Positions 47,767 through 59,685 of a DNA stretch of 64,000 nt are shown here, in pieces; position 1 is the stretch's first letter, and every line of letters begins with the position of its first letter. This DNA comes from Trissonchulus latispiculum (lineage: Eukaryota; Nematoda; Enoplea; Enoplida; Ironidae). Below the pieces are notes generated by a model. The model was not told where the DNA came from. It was given only the letters and a program-made list of their open reading frames with translations, and searched no databases. The stretch lies in contig JASAND010030871.1 of NCBI GenBank assembly GCA_030248195.1, forward strand, positions 1-64,000, read 5' to 3'. A program made the translations under genes and the position numbers.

Positions 47767-47772
47767 AATAAA
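47767..47772 (+). promoter_or_regulatory. Poly(A) signal AATAAA for the GPCR gene
   Basis: AATAAA lies 256 bp downstream of the GPCR stop. It is beyond the minus-strand poly(A) signal and only 24 bp from the end of the acyltransferase coding region. Confidence 0.5.
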
Positions 47773-47795
47773 GTTTGTGTTCATGTATGAACTGT

Positions 47796-49698
47796 TCATT
47801 CAGCTTTTGGGTAACAATATGTATATTTCCAGTCAAATTCACAGTCTAAGAATCCAATGCTTTTTAAGAGATTAAGTGATGCTGTATTGCTTCTGACGAC
47901 ATGTGCTAAAATTGGATATCCAAGTTCTAGGCGCAGCAGTGCTTTGGTGCAAGCAAGAGCGGCAGCTTTACCAAATCCTTTCCCTCTATATTTGGTATCT
48001 ACATGAAGCATTCCTGAAATACACAGTAGAAGTATGAAAGCAGCAAGATAGCAACATTTTCTTCTTCTGCCCCTGTCGGATGGATTATTCGCCAAAGGAC
48101 ATCCACTGTGAAAAATACAAGACTGCTTAGTTATCACTAAACTTATTATTTGAGTGTCACAAATTTGGTAGCTATGGCTGGTCTCTTTATTTTTGTGCAA
48201 GCTGTACATGCACAAGCAAAAGAATGGACTCAGAGAACTCAAAAATGCAGGTTAAGCATGCAAAGCCGTAGCATGAATCTGTGACAAGCCGTATATTCGA
48301 AATCTGCAAAATTAAATTTCTACAGGCATCAAATTGACAAATGGCTTGCGTGTAACGTACCAGTTGTCAAGAAAATACAAGGAAATGGCTGCGTTGCAAA
48401 TTTAAAGCCTCCATATACATGTGACAAGCTACAAATGCGAATTCTACAGTTCTCCAGGTTATTGTACATCACAAGTCTTAACAACACTTTACCAATCGTT
48501 CCACGATCAGTTGTCAAACAATGCGCGATAGATTCTCCATTCTTCAGTCGTATGCACACTGTTGGTAATCGCCGAATCCAAAATAAAATTCGATTTTTGG
48601 GATTAAAAGCTGAAATTTAAGCATTAATAAGAAAACACTTTAAATAAATTGAAAATGTTTACATATTGGTATGAGTAATTCAAGCGAACTGATGCATTTT
48701 GAAGGAGATTTGATACAAGTGTGTGCTGTAATTAGGAAATAGTCGAAATTCAGCCTTAGAAAGTCTAACTGCGTCTGATACGTATCTCAGTATCCTGTTA
48801 ACTATAAACTAACTCAAATTTACTGGAGGTTTGTACATATTTCCAAGTGGAGCAAACTTTAGAAACATCGTCTTCCTTCAATGTGTCCAGACTGAATCCT
48901 TCTGGCAAAGTAGGTAATGTAACACTTTCCTGGTCCAAGCTGGGAAAGTAAAGTTGGCAACAGATTCCATCCACATCCGATAAGGTCCCACCAATCCGGT
49001 CCAAAAAGTAATCTTCTATTACTTGGTATGTACTCGGATATTCCACCTAAAGTAAAATCTTAACTTGACCCAGATATAGCTCAGAATTATGTGTTCACAA
49101 ACCATCCTATATACAACAAAGTTTAAACGCAGCAATCTTAATGCAAAATTAAATCTGATGCTGTCGGTTATTATACCACTTAATATTTTTTGGAGATTAG
49201 CATTTATTCATTTATTCAATCTCATTTATCTACCGCCCTTTGCGTAATTCATTAATCCTTTCTGTTATGATTTAAGTTTTTTACGTTCGACCACTGAACA
49301 AAAGGAAGGATTAAACATTGTGCAGGCATTCATTAGCGAAAATTTAAACGACCCTTACTTGCCTGATGCAAAATCCGTTTACAGTTCCAATTTATTGGAA
49401 CACATCCAATTAGTCTGTAAAACTCATCCCTGTCAGTATTCCTTGTATCGCAATAAATATGAGTCATAGCTGCGTGGATTGTGGGAACATTTTCATTGTC
49501 AAGAACAATTACCACTGTTGGTTTATCGACGCTATCAGCCCAGATGTCAAAACAAAATGGAATCTGCTTTCGCTCAATCAATGCGCAATGGACCAAAATT
49601 CTCCAAGTCTGGGAATTACATGGCAACGATTTGGCAAACTTCGTCAAATCTTCAAAATTGAGCTTTTCCATTGACACTAATTTTCTATTGTAAAACAT
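47796..49698 (-). CDS. Glycine N-acyltransferase-like (GLYAT/FR47 GNAT) enzyme, four exons
   Basis: Exons are 49698-49363, 49046-48824, 48609-48493 and 48013-47796, together 297 codons plus stop, the usual GLYAT length. Exon 1 holds the N-terminal acyltransferase-like half (FYRLIGCVPINW near its end). Exon 3 gives FNPKNRILFWIRRLPTVCIR and IAHCLTTDRGTIG. Exon 4 holds the acetyl-CoA loop RGKGFGK (residues 235-241) and the C-terminal SNTASLNLLKSIGF signature of the FR47-type GNAT fold. The family transfers acyl groups from acyl-CoA to glycine or other amines. Intron 1 begins CAG|GCAAGT, a GC-AG intron in phase 0 (the alternative GT four bases later breaks the frame). Introns 2 and 3 are GT-AG, phase 1. 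An in-frame second Met at 49671 is a possible start. Confidence 0.88.
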
Positions 49699-49699
49699 G

Positions 49700-51240
49700 A
49701 ATGCAATGATTCACCTGCGTCTTATGGCAGAAAAAGTTATAGAACTTTGTACGTCTGGAACACGACCTAACACGTTCTAGTCAAAGAAGTTTATTATGAA
49801 TGTGTTAATAACAAGCTTTTCGAAGCTAGCTAAGTTTCTGACAGATTCTGGTTGCGTTAGGTTGCGTGTGATGCCGGAGTAAACGATTTACATATCCCTT
49901 CCAGACTTCGGGTTATACTTAGTTTTATCCTGTTTTTAGCAAAACCTAAATAAATAAGAAATGAAGCATAAACTGGCACAGAAGCAACACAGCTTGAATA
50001 AAGTATAACACTTCAAATTTTTCTGTACTGAACTTCACCATTTGCCGGGAACTTTAAATTCGTTTCAAGTATTTTTGTCGAAAATTCGGAACAGTTGGTC
50101 AAGAAAATTTATTGATTATGCACATTTGATTATGCGTACTTCCTACACCTATCATTAGGGTCAACGATTGCAAGTAGTGTATTGTATTGTGTTGTATTGT
50201 ATTGTATTGTATTGTATTGCTGGAAGATTAGGCGGTAATGTTGTTCTTCACAAGTCAGCAAAATACTTTGAAATTAAAAATTTACTCAGTTAGCACAGTT
50301 AAAGTGACAGTTTAGATTTTACTACTACAGTAAAAGCTGCTTTTTTACTACTAAAAATAATGGTCGGCGCTAGAAAACAACACACCCAATGCACAGCAAC
50401 ACTCCTGAAACTAATAATGATTAATGTTTTTCGAATATAAATGTTCAATTGTAAAAGCAAAACTTGTTCATCAATTTTCATTTTGTTGGCGGTAGGCAAA
50501 ACAAATCAAACAGCATACGATTGAAAAATTAAAAACCAAATGTTTGGGTAGTCACTCTATATATTAACAAGGGAACAATTCTGGTCCTTCAGAAATGCCC
50601 TGACTAAAAAGGTTTAGCGAATTCACAAAGGGTGTACTAAATTGTATTCCTTCTGCAAATTTTGAGCGATTAGTAAGCATTGTAAATTTTAAGCCGTTTT
50701 CAGCAACTTGTACTAGAAATGCTTAAAATACCCAAGCTTTGCATGAGATTTCAAATTTTTTGGCCGAAAATGCGTTAGCTTATACTATTTATCCCAACCT
50801 TTCTTTGCCGGTTTGGGAGAGGTCTGCAAGCAGACCCCTATGCCCTCCTCGCAGTAGTTTTCACTGCATGGTGCAAATTAGTCCATAAAAAAATTCCTGC
50901 CTTGCGAAAATTGTGTAAACCTGCACGATGTAAACCATTACAAAGTCAGCGAAGGTTGCGTTATTGTAAGTGATGTATATTGAATATTTGTTGCACATGG
51001 TAATCCTTCAACACTGCGTTTGCTAAAATAAACTTCCAGGTAAAAAAGCATTTTAGGTAAACTGACATCGATAACAGGCAAAGTAATCAATGCAAACACA
51101 AACTATTGTTTAGTGTCTTATCTTTCACCTATTTGTATTCTTCACGTAGCATCTGAGCCGTAGCAGTAAATAAATGCAAGCCGAAAGTGGCACTTTTCAC
51201 CTAGGTGAACATTATACCATTTAAAAGATATTTAAGAGAT
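49700..51240. other. Intergenic, no gene seen
   Basis: AT-rich. It contains the upstream region of the GLYAT-like gene (an acceptor-like GACGCAG lies about 20 bp before its ATG) and a TATTG microsatellite. Confidence 0.4.
50179..50219. repeat. (GTATT)n microsatellite
   Basis: About eight copies of GTATT, with one GTGTT variant. Confidence 0.9.
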
Positions 51241-51241
51241 A

Positions 51242-51478
51242 CTATTTGAGCAGAAACTCCAATGAAATAATAACAACTATGATTAAGCAAGCAACAAAGG
51301 TTATGCTTATGCTGGTCGGAGAGGTAGCGAAGGGTTCAAAACGTTTTTCTAAGCTTTCCATTAACCAGCTCGTTATGGGTTCACTGGAATGTCCCATACA
51401 CGTTCGGTATATTCCCGCTAATCGCAGGACGAGATGGGGTTGATAGGAAGGGAGTAAGCTGTTTTGAATTGCTTTCAA
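51242..51478 (-). CDS. Candidate terminal exon with C-terminal membrane segment
   Basis: The minus-strand frame ends in SITFVACLIIVVIISLEFLL and Lys-stop, a hydrophobic stretch directly at the C-terminus. It lies on the same strand and downstream of the ENaC-like exons, which lack the end of TM2. A short terminal exon from the ACCAG acceptor near 51330 would not be in the required phase, so the link is not established. It could also be a tail-anchored protein or chance. Confidence 0.2.
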   Translation of the reverse strand: MKAIQNSLLPSYQPHLVLRLAGIYRTCMGHSSEPITSWLMESLEKRFEPFATSPTSISITFVACLIIVVIISLEFLLK

Positions 51479-51479
51479 T

Positions 51480-53310
51480 GCAATTTAAGGATTTCACACA
51501 CACTGTTAAACAGTGGCTGAGTGGCTTAAATTTGCAATTAAGATCAGTCCCATATTCAAAAGATTAAATGAATAAATGACATTTTGGGTTGGAACGGCAT
51601 TGCTAATTAGTGCGTACTAGTTTGTCCCAATCATCTGAGGTAGTCAAATGATAAAAACAAATTTTCAGGTAAACTGCTTGCAAAGTAGACAATTGCCGAA
51701 CGGAAATTGTATTAAATTTATGTTCTAGCTGTCGTAACTCGTAATCGTAAGTCTGTATTTAAGTCCTTAATCCCAACGGTCTCTAATCCCAACTGTAACT
51801 TAATTTTGATCAAAGCTAGAAATTTCTGGGCTAAGCGATTTAAGTAGTAACCGGACATACCTTCTGCCAAGTAACTAATTACAGAGTCTTAATATTTACG
51901 ATCACAAGAACGACTAACAAAGTTTTACCCGCATAAAACATTACCACATCAGTTATTGTTAAATATCACTCCACAAGACGTTTGGCAGTACCAGTGCTTG
52001 GGTATGAGTTAATTAAAACTGAACGACTATATGTGAAACTTATAAGTTACTCAAACTTTAAATTTATGTCAAGCCAGTTTAATGAGCTGAATTTCAAACA
52101 AAGTTGGTTTTTTTTATTTTATGCGCATGTTTGGATATCTTATTAAAACAGAGCTGCTTGTAAATTAACGATTGAGCATGCGTTTACAAGTTCTAAGATG
52201 CGGCAACTAAGCAATATCTACAATTAGTGTTCCATAAAAGAAAAATTTTATAGACTACCGACAACTTGAGATTGTGGTGGAAGCATAATCACTTAAACGT
52301 GCAAGATTTCATGAAATTGGCCTCTAGAAAAATCAAGATTAAGAATTTTGGCGTCAGATATGATAGAAAAATCAAATGTATATTTTGCCTATTTGGTATG
52401 AAACATTGATTTGGTGCTTGTCATTGATTATTGATCAACATCTACATTCTGTCAAAATACACACGCTAAATTGCAATTAACAAAAAATGTGGCAGTTTAA
52501 TCAGAAATCATTAGAGCGCGGCCCTAGCTTCCACAAAGGGTTTCGATGCACAATATAATCAGCTGTGCGAAGTTAACCATGGATGTCCCAATCTATAAAA
52601 TACAAAATATGTAACTTAGCTATATATAGCTTAATTAACTTAAATTATACTATTTTATAAATACTACCGATGCTATTTTAATTAGCTACTGCTCATCTAC
52701 ATCATCTACATCTCAGCTACATCATCGCTAAAGCAAAGCATCAAGATGGCTTTCGTAGCTTCGTTGCTTTCTCTGTTGAGGAATACCACAATTTTCATTC
52801 ATTTGACTCGATTTAACCTTTATCTGCATTATGCGAACTGCCGATCGGTACCCAGGTTGAGGTGCTTCCATCGCTTTGGTTCGAATACTTGCATTATTAC
52901 TGCATCATGGTGCAAAATATAAGCAATAACAGTTGGAAACGCAGATTATGATAATTATGATATTGACCTTCTAAAAGGCGTAAAAACTGAATAATTTAGA
53001 TGCCGTAATAAAATACCATTTTAATCGGATTTGATTCTTTTCGAAATTAATATAAGTTAAGGCACATTTTAACATTAGATTTGCGAAATGGCCATCTAAA
53101 CTGAAATTTATCCCGTTGGGATAAAATGGGTGAGTTCATAGTTAAGAAGATACAACTTTTGAAAAATCTCCGTTGATAGCCCCCACAAAGCATTCTTAGT
53201 GCAAGCCAAACCAGAGTTTAAGTCCATGTTATAATTTGTAAAACCACTTTAGTGATGTGACCGTTCCCCAAACAGTTGAAAGTCAAAGTCAAAAAGCTAA
53301 TGATGTAATT
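51480..53310. other. No exon found; possible last intron of the ENaC-like gene
   Basis: AT-rich. The rest of TM2 and the C-tail of the channel should lie here or further downstream on the minus strand. I could not find a phase-0 exon with the expected GxSxxSxxE-type motif. Confidence 0.35.
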
Positions 53311-53315
53311 TTCAC

Positions 53316-56300
53316 CCAAACTCCAAGCGTCCCACCAAATGCAGCGATTGCGCACTGGAAATCGCACTTCAGCCTTTCCTTTGTTACTTCGACCGTCAGT
53401 TTGTTGTAAACGAAATGCACAATGATCGTTTGGGAATGATTTCTGTAATTTCCGTATCTTGGTTTAGCATTGGAGAGTCTAAAGCATTTAGCTAATTTAG
53501 TCAATTGCTTTCAGAACATCAGTCCAATCAAGTAAAATAGTAACACTTATGAAAAAGCCATTGATCCCATTCTGAACAAAAGTTTGAGTTTAAATTAGCA
53601 GATTCTGAGTGACAAAAATTGGCAGAAGTGAAAGGAAACAAGTGAATTAAAAATATATTGTCTATGCCTCAGATCCACTCATCTTTTTCTGAATTCTGGT
53701 GCTGGTTTTAGGCTCAAACAACTTTTGTTTGATGAAAAGTTCCTTCCTGTATGGAATTATGCACATTGAATACAGCATACCATCTGTCTCAAAGTTCTCC
53801 AGTGCTTTACTGTAAGTAATTTAATGTAAGATCCTTGTGTCAGCTATTCATTCTCCACCTTACGGAAAAACTTTAAACAAGCAGCCTTCACCGATTCACA
53901 ATATAACGGGCAGCACCGGATGGAAACCGGTAGGGTTGCTTCCTCAATTATTATACTCTCTTAGCATCTGCTAGATATATTTTTGAAATTCAAAAATTTT
54001 AGCAGCTTTTTTCATCCAAATCAAAGTAATAACATTACGAAAGTTCAGCACTCGTTGTTGGAAGCTACTTACTTTGAGTATGAAACCATTTTTTCGTAGT
54101 TCGTTTCAACACAAGACGGCAGGCACTGATTGTCCAGGAGACAGCTCCTTTTCAGTAAAAGGTTTTGCTATGCAATTACCATGCTGAACAAAGGAGCATG
54201 GTTTCAAATTTTCAGTTGATACGTTTGCAACAAGTATAGACTGGCAAGTTGCACACTCATCATCGGTTTCAACTGCAACTTTCCTGACTTTAGTGAGTAT
54301 GCATTCAAATATGCATTCCTGTTTGCTTCTGCTACTGTTGTCACAAGGATCGCGTCGTGTATGTAGTCGATATATCCTTTTATATGCCAATGAAATTGTT
54401 GCCATTGATCTGGGAAGTATGTGGATGTACTCTCCCAAAATCGACCCAGTAGGATCAAACATGCCAATAAACATTCCGTCGTTGTGACCGATTAAACTGT
54501 GTTTGTAGGTTGAAAATCTGTCAGGGTTATTTACCACATATACTGAGCCTAAAATAACAAAGCAGAAGCGGCAAGCTGGCTACCTGTAGGGCAATGTCAG
54601 TCAAAACTAACTATTCCAAATATATCTAATAATTTTCATTTAATCATTCTAGACAATATTACACAAATCAATGAAAAAATTACTAACAAGAACAAAAAAC
54701 AAAGAACCTGACTAACCATATAACAGTTGACGACGTTGGAGACGATATGAAAAATAGGTGATCAGATGTCAAACTGGGGACAGTTCGAAAAACAGGTCAG
54801 TTTTGCAAAAACATTTTTATAAGTTATGCTTCAGTGGTTATCTGGTAGAATTGACTTTCAAAACTTCTTCTGAGTTTGAGATGCTGAACTCCACTCCTAA
54901 CTATAATTCAAAGTTTCGAGCAGTACCAGATAATCCTTAAAGGGATCTTTAACGGGTTTATAGGGTCTTACTGACTCCTCCTTAATAGGTCCTAGTCAGC
55001 CTCCTATTCTGTTTCCAAGGAAGGTATAGCAAGCCTCCTATTAAGAATCCTTTGCAACACTTCCTGAGACTGAACTGGAAAAGAGTTGATTATCTTACAG
55101 TTGACCAAGAGGGTAGGCGCTCCAATGTATTGTGCCCCAGTAAATCACGGATAAGCTCATGTGACTATATTTAGGTTAATGTGTCGCGATTGTAATTAGC
55201 GTTCAGTTCAAAATCAAACAAATACTGATAAATAGGGCCTTTCATAAATTAGATTAAATGGAATAACTTAAACTTTAATCATTTTATGAATACGCTCACG
55301 TATTAAACGGATTAATGTTTAATCCGTGACTTAAACGGACTAGTTTAATCCGGCGATCAAGCAAGATTCTCAAGAAAGTTTCCGACATGCCGGCTAAATA
55401 TTGACCATTAATTTTTGAACATCGATTTCTCAAAACTGTAGAATCGGCCAAAATTTATTTTTATGCCTAGACATGTGGGATATTTTTTGAATTTGGCACA
55501 GCAGGTCTATAAGAAGGGAGGACAAAATGTGGTCAAATCTACAGCTTAAGGTGGTGATTCCTGGGCAATCTTAATTCTCCAGAAACTGTACCAAATGTAC
55601 GGTGACAACTTCTTTGAACGTTTGGCAGCAGCTATACAGTTATGACTATATGCATTCGAAAGATCTCTTGAGCTTCACATTTTTCTTTTTAAAGAATCTC
55701 CGCGTGAGATAAGCCGTTTCCTTGTTTTGGGTAGAAAATGTTTTTGCAGAAATCAAATAATCCAACATTTCTTGAACTACGCAAGCCGTGAAATAAATAA
55801 TTGTCCCAGGGTATCCGACGCAGATCGTCCACTGCTATCCTGTGCTGCTATCATAAAAAATGTAGTTTTTGCAAAAACACGACAATTTTTTCGCCGGGCT
55901 ACAGAAAATCACCCAGGGACGATTTTTAGTCCGATTGTGTTTCGTAGTATGCTTGACAAATTTGGAAAAAAGTAGGTAAAATATCGATGTTCAAAACAGA
56001 ATAATAACAGTTTTGTCCGAAAAATGATGTGTCGAAAAAAATTTCTTGTCTGAAATTTTTGTTTTCAGCTTAAAGTAAAGAACTCCTGCTACTGGCATTG
56101 ATAAAATGTGCAAATTTGACTGTGTAGTGATTGAGTATTAATAAACTAAAATTGTCCGTAGGATTTGGCAATATATAATTTTGAAAAGCTGATTTCCTCA
56201 AAGACGGCCTTTTTTGAACTCCAAAATGCGGGACTGGTCCTAGAATGTTAAAGATAATGTCTTTGGAAATTTTCATTCGCTTTCATGAATTGTAGCTGAA

Positions 56301-59300
56301 AAGATGAAAAGCGATACCAGCATTTAAAACACCTATTTCTGAAAACTGCAGAAACATCGCAAATTTCTATTTGCTCATGGTATAGGAGGAATTAGGGTAA
56401 GAGAGACATTTTGGATTTAATATTACGAGATTACGACCCCTTAATGCTGCGGATGGATACTCCGAAAGCTTTAAAATGATATAAAAAATTATCTTTAAAC
56501 TGCAAGGTTTATAAAACATCAAAAAAATCGAATTTTTGCTGTCATTGCAAATGAAATTCGATCGAAATAATTTTCCCCTCTATAATGGACCAAATTTCAT
56601 GCCAATCAATAGCTCTTATATAGGGTGAGTAATAAAATTTATTTTTTATTTTTTGTTAACGAATTCACAGAAAACGACGGTTTCGCAATAAAATCACCCA
56701 CGATACAGCTACGAAAATTATCTTTTCTTTCATGAATAGAACATCCTTCATAGGGTCATTATATAAGCAAATTTGCACCCCGAAGTTTATATTGGGTAGG
56801 TTTAACTTAGAATTTTGGTTCTAGTGAGCAAAGCTTGGTCAGGGTCACCTGACTGGTCAAAAATGTATTTCATGCCCCTGGAAGCCTAAAAACTTGCATA
56901 TATAAGTTTTTCGGGGCTTAAAATTTAAATTTGGCATTAGGTTTGATGTAGCTTTAGCCCACATGTGATCCTGACCACCCCCTGGCTCCGGTGGGTGGGG
57001 GTTATGGCTAACATGCGGTCAGTCGGTCATAATTGGCTGAGGTACCTAACAACATATGCTATTTAGGTTTTCGAGGTCGAAGAGCTGGAATTTGCCCTTA
57101 GTTTTACTAGCCCGCCTCGCACCATTTTTCAGAACCTTGTGGGTAATATTTTTGTGATTGGTTGATTTTCAGTAGTCATGAAATTTAAGATTCGCCAAAA
57201 ATGCACTACTTAACATATTTTAATCAAAATAGATGTACATATAGCTGTTCTCTACTCTATGGACTTAACACGGGTGGAAACTCCCGACCTAGATCTTACA
57301 TGCTTAAACTTAAACTTGTAAACTTAAAGCTTAAACTTTTAAACACAATATTTCTAGCGTACTTTTTTGCTTGCCAAAAATTATAGTAACACGTCGGATG
57401 GTTAAATGGTTAAATAACACACTTTGAACGGTTAAACAAAATGTAGCAGCAGGTTTGGGAAATTTCATGAGGACTACGAAATATGTAAAATTCAACAAAG
57501 TTGGCGATGGCTAAGAATCAGCCAAAAAGCAAACCCCCCATTCTTGGGAGTGCTGTTCTGGTCCAAAATTAATCTATGTAAGCATCCCATTAGTAGCAAT
57601 CTATTGTTACTAGTATAATGTTACTAGTCAATTCTCTAGCAATCTCTTCGGAGAAGTAAATCTAAAACTCATTATTGTAAAAACGTTACAAAGTTTGATA
57701 TTTTTAATGAAACGATACTTGTAACTTAAACGGATTAACTTGAACGGATTAAAAGCGTATTCATAAAATACGGATTAAACTACTTAAGGGGGGTCCATTT
57801 TTTGGTCATTTTTTCAACTTTCTCCGATCCATGTTTCCGAACTGTGATTTGTAGGAATCAGAATTTTAAATTAGGCCCTTAAAAAATTTTTATGAATTTT
57901 TGAAGTATTAAAATTTGAACTGATACGAAATTATAATACTTCAAAAATTCATTAACATGTTTTAAAGACATAACTTAAAATTCTGATTCCTACAAATCAC
58001 AGTTCGGAAACATGGAATTAAAATGATATAAAGCTTGACCGGATCCATTTTGTCATTCGTGAGATTTCTCTGGCGCACGTGAAAAAGTGACAACTTTTCT
58101 AATTTCCTATGTTTAACACATTAAATCTCAGCTTTGAGGTGAAATTACTCAATAACCGTAAGACTTACAACTTTAATTTTAAAAACTCGTTAAAATATAC
58201 CGTTTGAACAATAAAATATGTAAAAATCAGCGAGATCGGAGAAAGTAGAAAAAATTACCATAAAATGGACCCCCCCTTAAATGACTTAATTTAATCCATT
58301 TAAGTTAATCCGTTTAAATCGTGGCAAAGTTTAATCTGTTTAAGTATTTATATTTTTATTCATTTAAGATTAATCCCTGATTTTATGAATACGTCTTTTA
58401 AATCCATTTAATCTATTTAGTTAATCCGTTTAGTCATTTTAAGAAAAGGCCCATAGAGAAGAAAACATGCTATAAATTAAAGTTCAAATAGCTAGTTGAT
58501 AAGTTACCCGCTAAAGGCCCAACAAAGTTTTGTTCTTGTCCAACCAAGACTGAAGCAGGACCAGCTGGTGTTACAAATTTCTTGGCTCCATTGCAGCATT
58601 CATCAAGGTTCTGAACTCTCCCATCAATGGAACAGTCATGAATAACAACATGACAGAATTCAGTTATGTCCATGATGAAGTCTAGAGGAGTCTGTCCGCT
58701 TCTAACAAGATAATCATCGATTACTGGCGCAATCCTTAAGCCCTCGGACAAATACTGCAAAATAAAGTCTTCCATGTCCAAATACCCAAAAGCATAGGGA
58801 CCGAACATTGAACCAGCCAACATGAGGTCAACTGCCAAAATATCCTGGGCAGTGAAGTTTCCCACAGATTTTAGATAAGTAATCAATTTTTTATGAGAAT
58901 ATCTAAAACGACATATGATTTTAAATATATTATCTAAACAAAAACTCAAGCGCAATTCCTAAACGAAAGATAAATCACTTATCCCTTATAAATACCAGCT
59001 TAATCCAGGCTTCCAATCGGAAACCAGCATATATTTTCTTTCCACCATCTTAAGCATTCAATTTGAGAGAACGTTTGAGTAGACTCTTACAACATTTCAA
59101 ACTTTAACCTCAAATTTTCCTTTGTTGGCTACCTTCTGAAATGGCCTAGTGCTAGATCAGGCAACTTCAGAGATTGCATTGGCTCCAGCTTTCTATCATC
59201 GATTTTGTCTTCTCTCCAATACATGAAAATGACTTCAATAGACGAATAAACACCCATAAAGGTACAGAATGCAAAAACCGCGAGCGAGATCCATCTTAAA

Positions 59301-59422
59301 TAGCCTTTCTTGGAAATGGTATCACTTAATCCATGAATGGTACTGCGATTGCTGACCTTTACACTACATTTCTCAACATACACTTCCACAAGAGTTTGTA
59401 GGAAGCTATTTTTCAAAAGCAT
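53316..59422 (-). CDS. Degenerin/ENaC-family sodium channel subunit (partial, exon 3 frameshifted)
   Basis: Four exons on the minus strand join in phase: 59422-59133, 58902-58508, 54548-54073 and 53442-53316 (about 429 codons). Exon 1 has the gating motif STIHG (His30-Gly31) and TM1 (about 43-66). Exon 2 continues from the post-TM1 strand (LPDLALGHFRRYSHK) into the finger/palm region (FIMDITEFCHVVIHDC). Exon 3 has GMFIGMFDPTGS, the Cys-rich thumb (RRDPC, QECIFEC, ECATC) and CLPSCVETNYEKMVSYSK. Exon 4 has IIVHFVYNKL and GGTLGVW at the start of TM2. The family forms trimeric sodium channels, mechanosensory or peptide/acid-gated in nematodes. A splice acceptor (TTTGTTTCAG) ends 8 bp before the ATG, so the start is preceded by a 5' intron or trans-splicing. 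The CLPSC block is one base out of frame with the rest of exon 3. The end of TM2 is missing. Confidence 0.8.
53320..54065. other. ENaC-like gene intron 3 and flanks
   Basis: The intron from the donor AAA|GTAAGT (54072) to the acceptor ATTACAG (53443) is about 0.6 kb and holds no recognised feature. Confidence 0.4.
55235..55360. repeat. GGATTAAA-word MITE fragment in ENaC-like intron 2
   Basis: It starts GGGCCTTTCATAAATTAGAT, the same end type as the Harbinger-like MITEs, and contains ATTAAACGGATTAATG and TTTAATCC words. The right end is missing, so it is truncated or decayed. Confidence 0.6.
55400..56335 (+). repeat. Dispersed repeat family R1, copy d, with inverted-repeat segment
   Basis: 55405-55520 matches copy b (AACATCGATTTCTCAAAAC, ATCGGCCAAAATTTA, CAGCAGGTCTATAA). 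From TTAAGGTGGTGATTCC (55547) to GATACCAGCATTTAAAAC (about 56330) the end motifs are inverted copies, suggesting a TIR-bounded element. It lies in ENaC-like intron 2. Confidence 0.45.
56340..57710. other. ENaC-like intron 2, no further gene
   Basis: AT-rich, with no exon-like frame or ordered repeat. A stretch near 56920-57120 is slightly richer in G/C (CCCCTGGCTCCGGTGGGTGG). Confidence 0.4.
57715..58455. repeat. GGATTAAA-word element split by a nested MITE
   Basis: The left part (57725-57783) has AACGGATTAA words and ATTCATAAAATACGGATTAAAC. The right part (58281-58455) has TTTAATCC words, ATTTTATGAATACG, and ends with the inverse of GGGCCTTTTCTTAAAATGAC. The two parts are inverted relatives and are interrupted by the 57788-58276 element. 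Confidence 0.6.
57788..58276. mobile_element. 489-bp palindromic MITE with TTAA target
   Basis: The ends GGGGGGTCCATTTTTTGGTC and, inverted, GGGGGGGTCCATTTTATGGT continue into ATTTTTTC(A/T)ACTTTCTCCGATC. TTAA flanks both ends (57784-57787, 58277-58280). A second inverted pair (CATGTTTCCGAACTGTGATT / AATCACAGTTCGGAAACATG) lies inside. TTAA is the piggyBac target, but the ends are not typical, so the assignment is open. Confidence 0.75.
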
Positions 59423-59424
59423 TG

Positions 59425-59634
59425 TTTAACCTGAAACAAAATGCTGGCCTCAGTCAGACTAGCAGAATTGTCATTTATGAAATGTAAAATACTTAGTAAA
59501 CGCAAGTAAGTTGTTCCAAAGGTGGGTTCTAATGCCTAAGATCTTTTCGGTGACGCTTCTAAAGCAAGAAGTTCCCATTATCTAATAACAAAATATCTTA
59601 CATACAAAATGCCTATTTTTTCAAGATTATCACA

Positions 59635-59685
<51 letters not shown>

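Noticed and set aside
49357..49360. GT donor AA|GTAAGG for GLYAT-like intron 1
   Set aside because: It gives phase 1, which does not fit exon 2 and leads to an early stop; the GC donor four bases upstream fits.
54106..54180. 54-bp intron GTAATTGC...ACAATCAG in ENaC exon 3
   Set aside because: Its length is a multiple of three, so it does not repair the frame.
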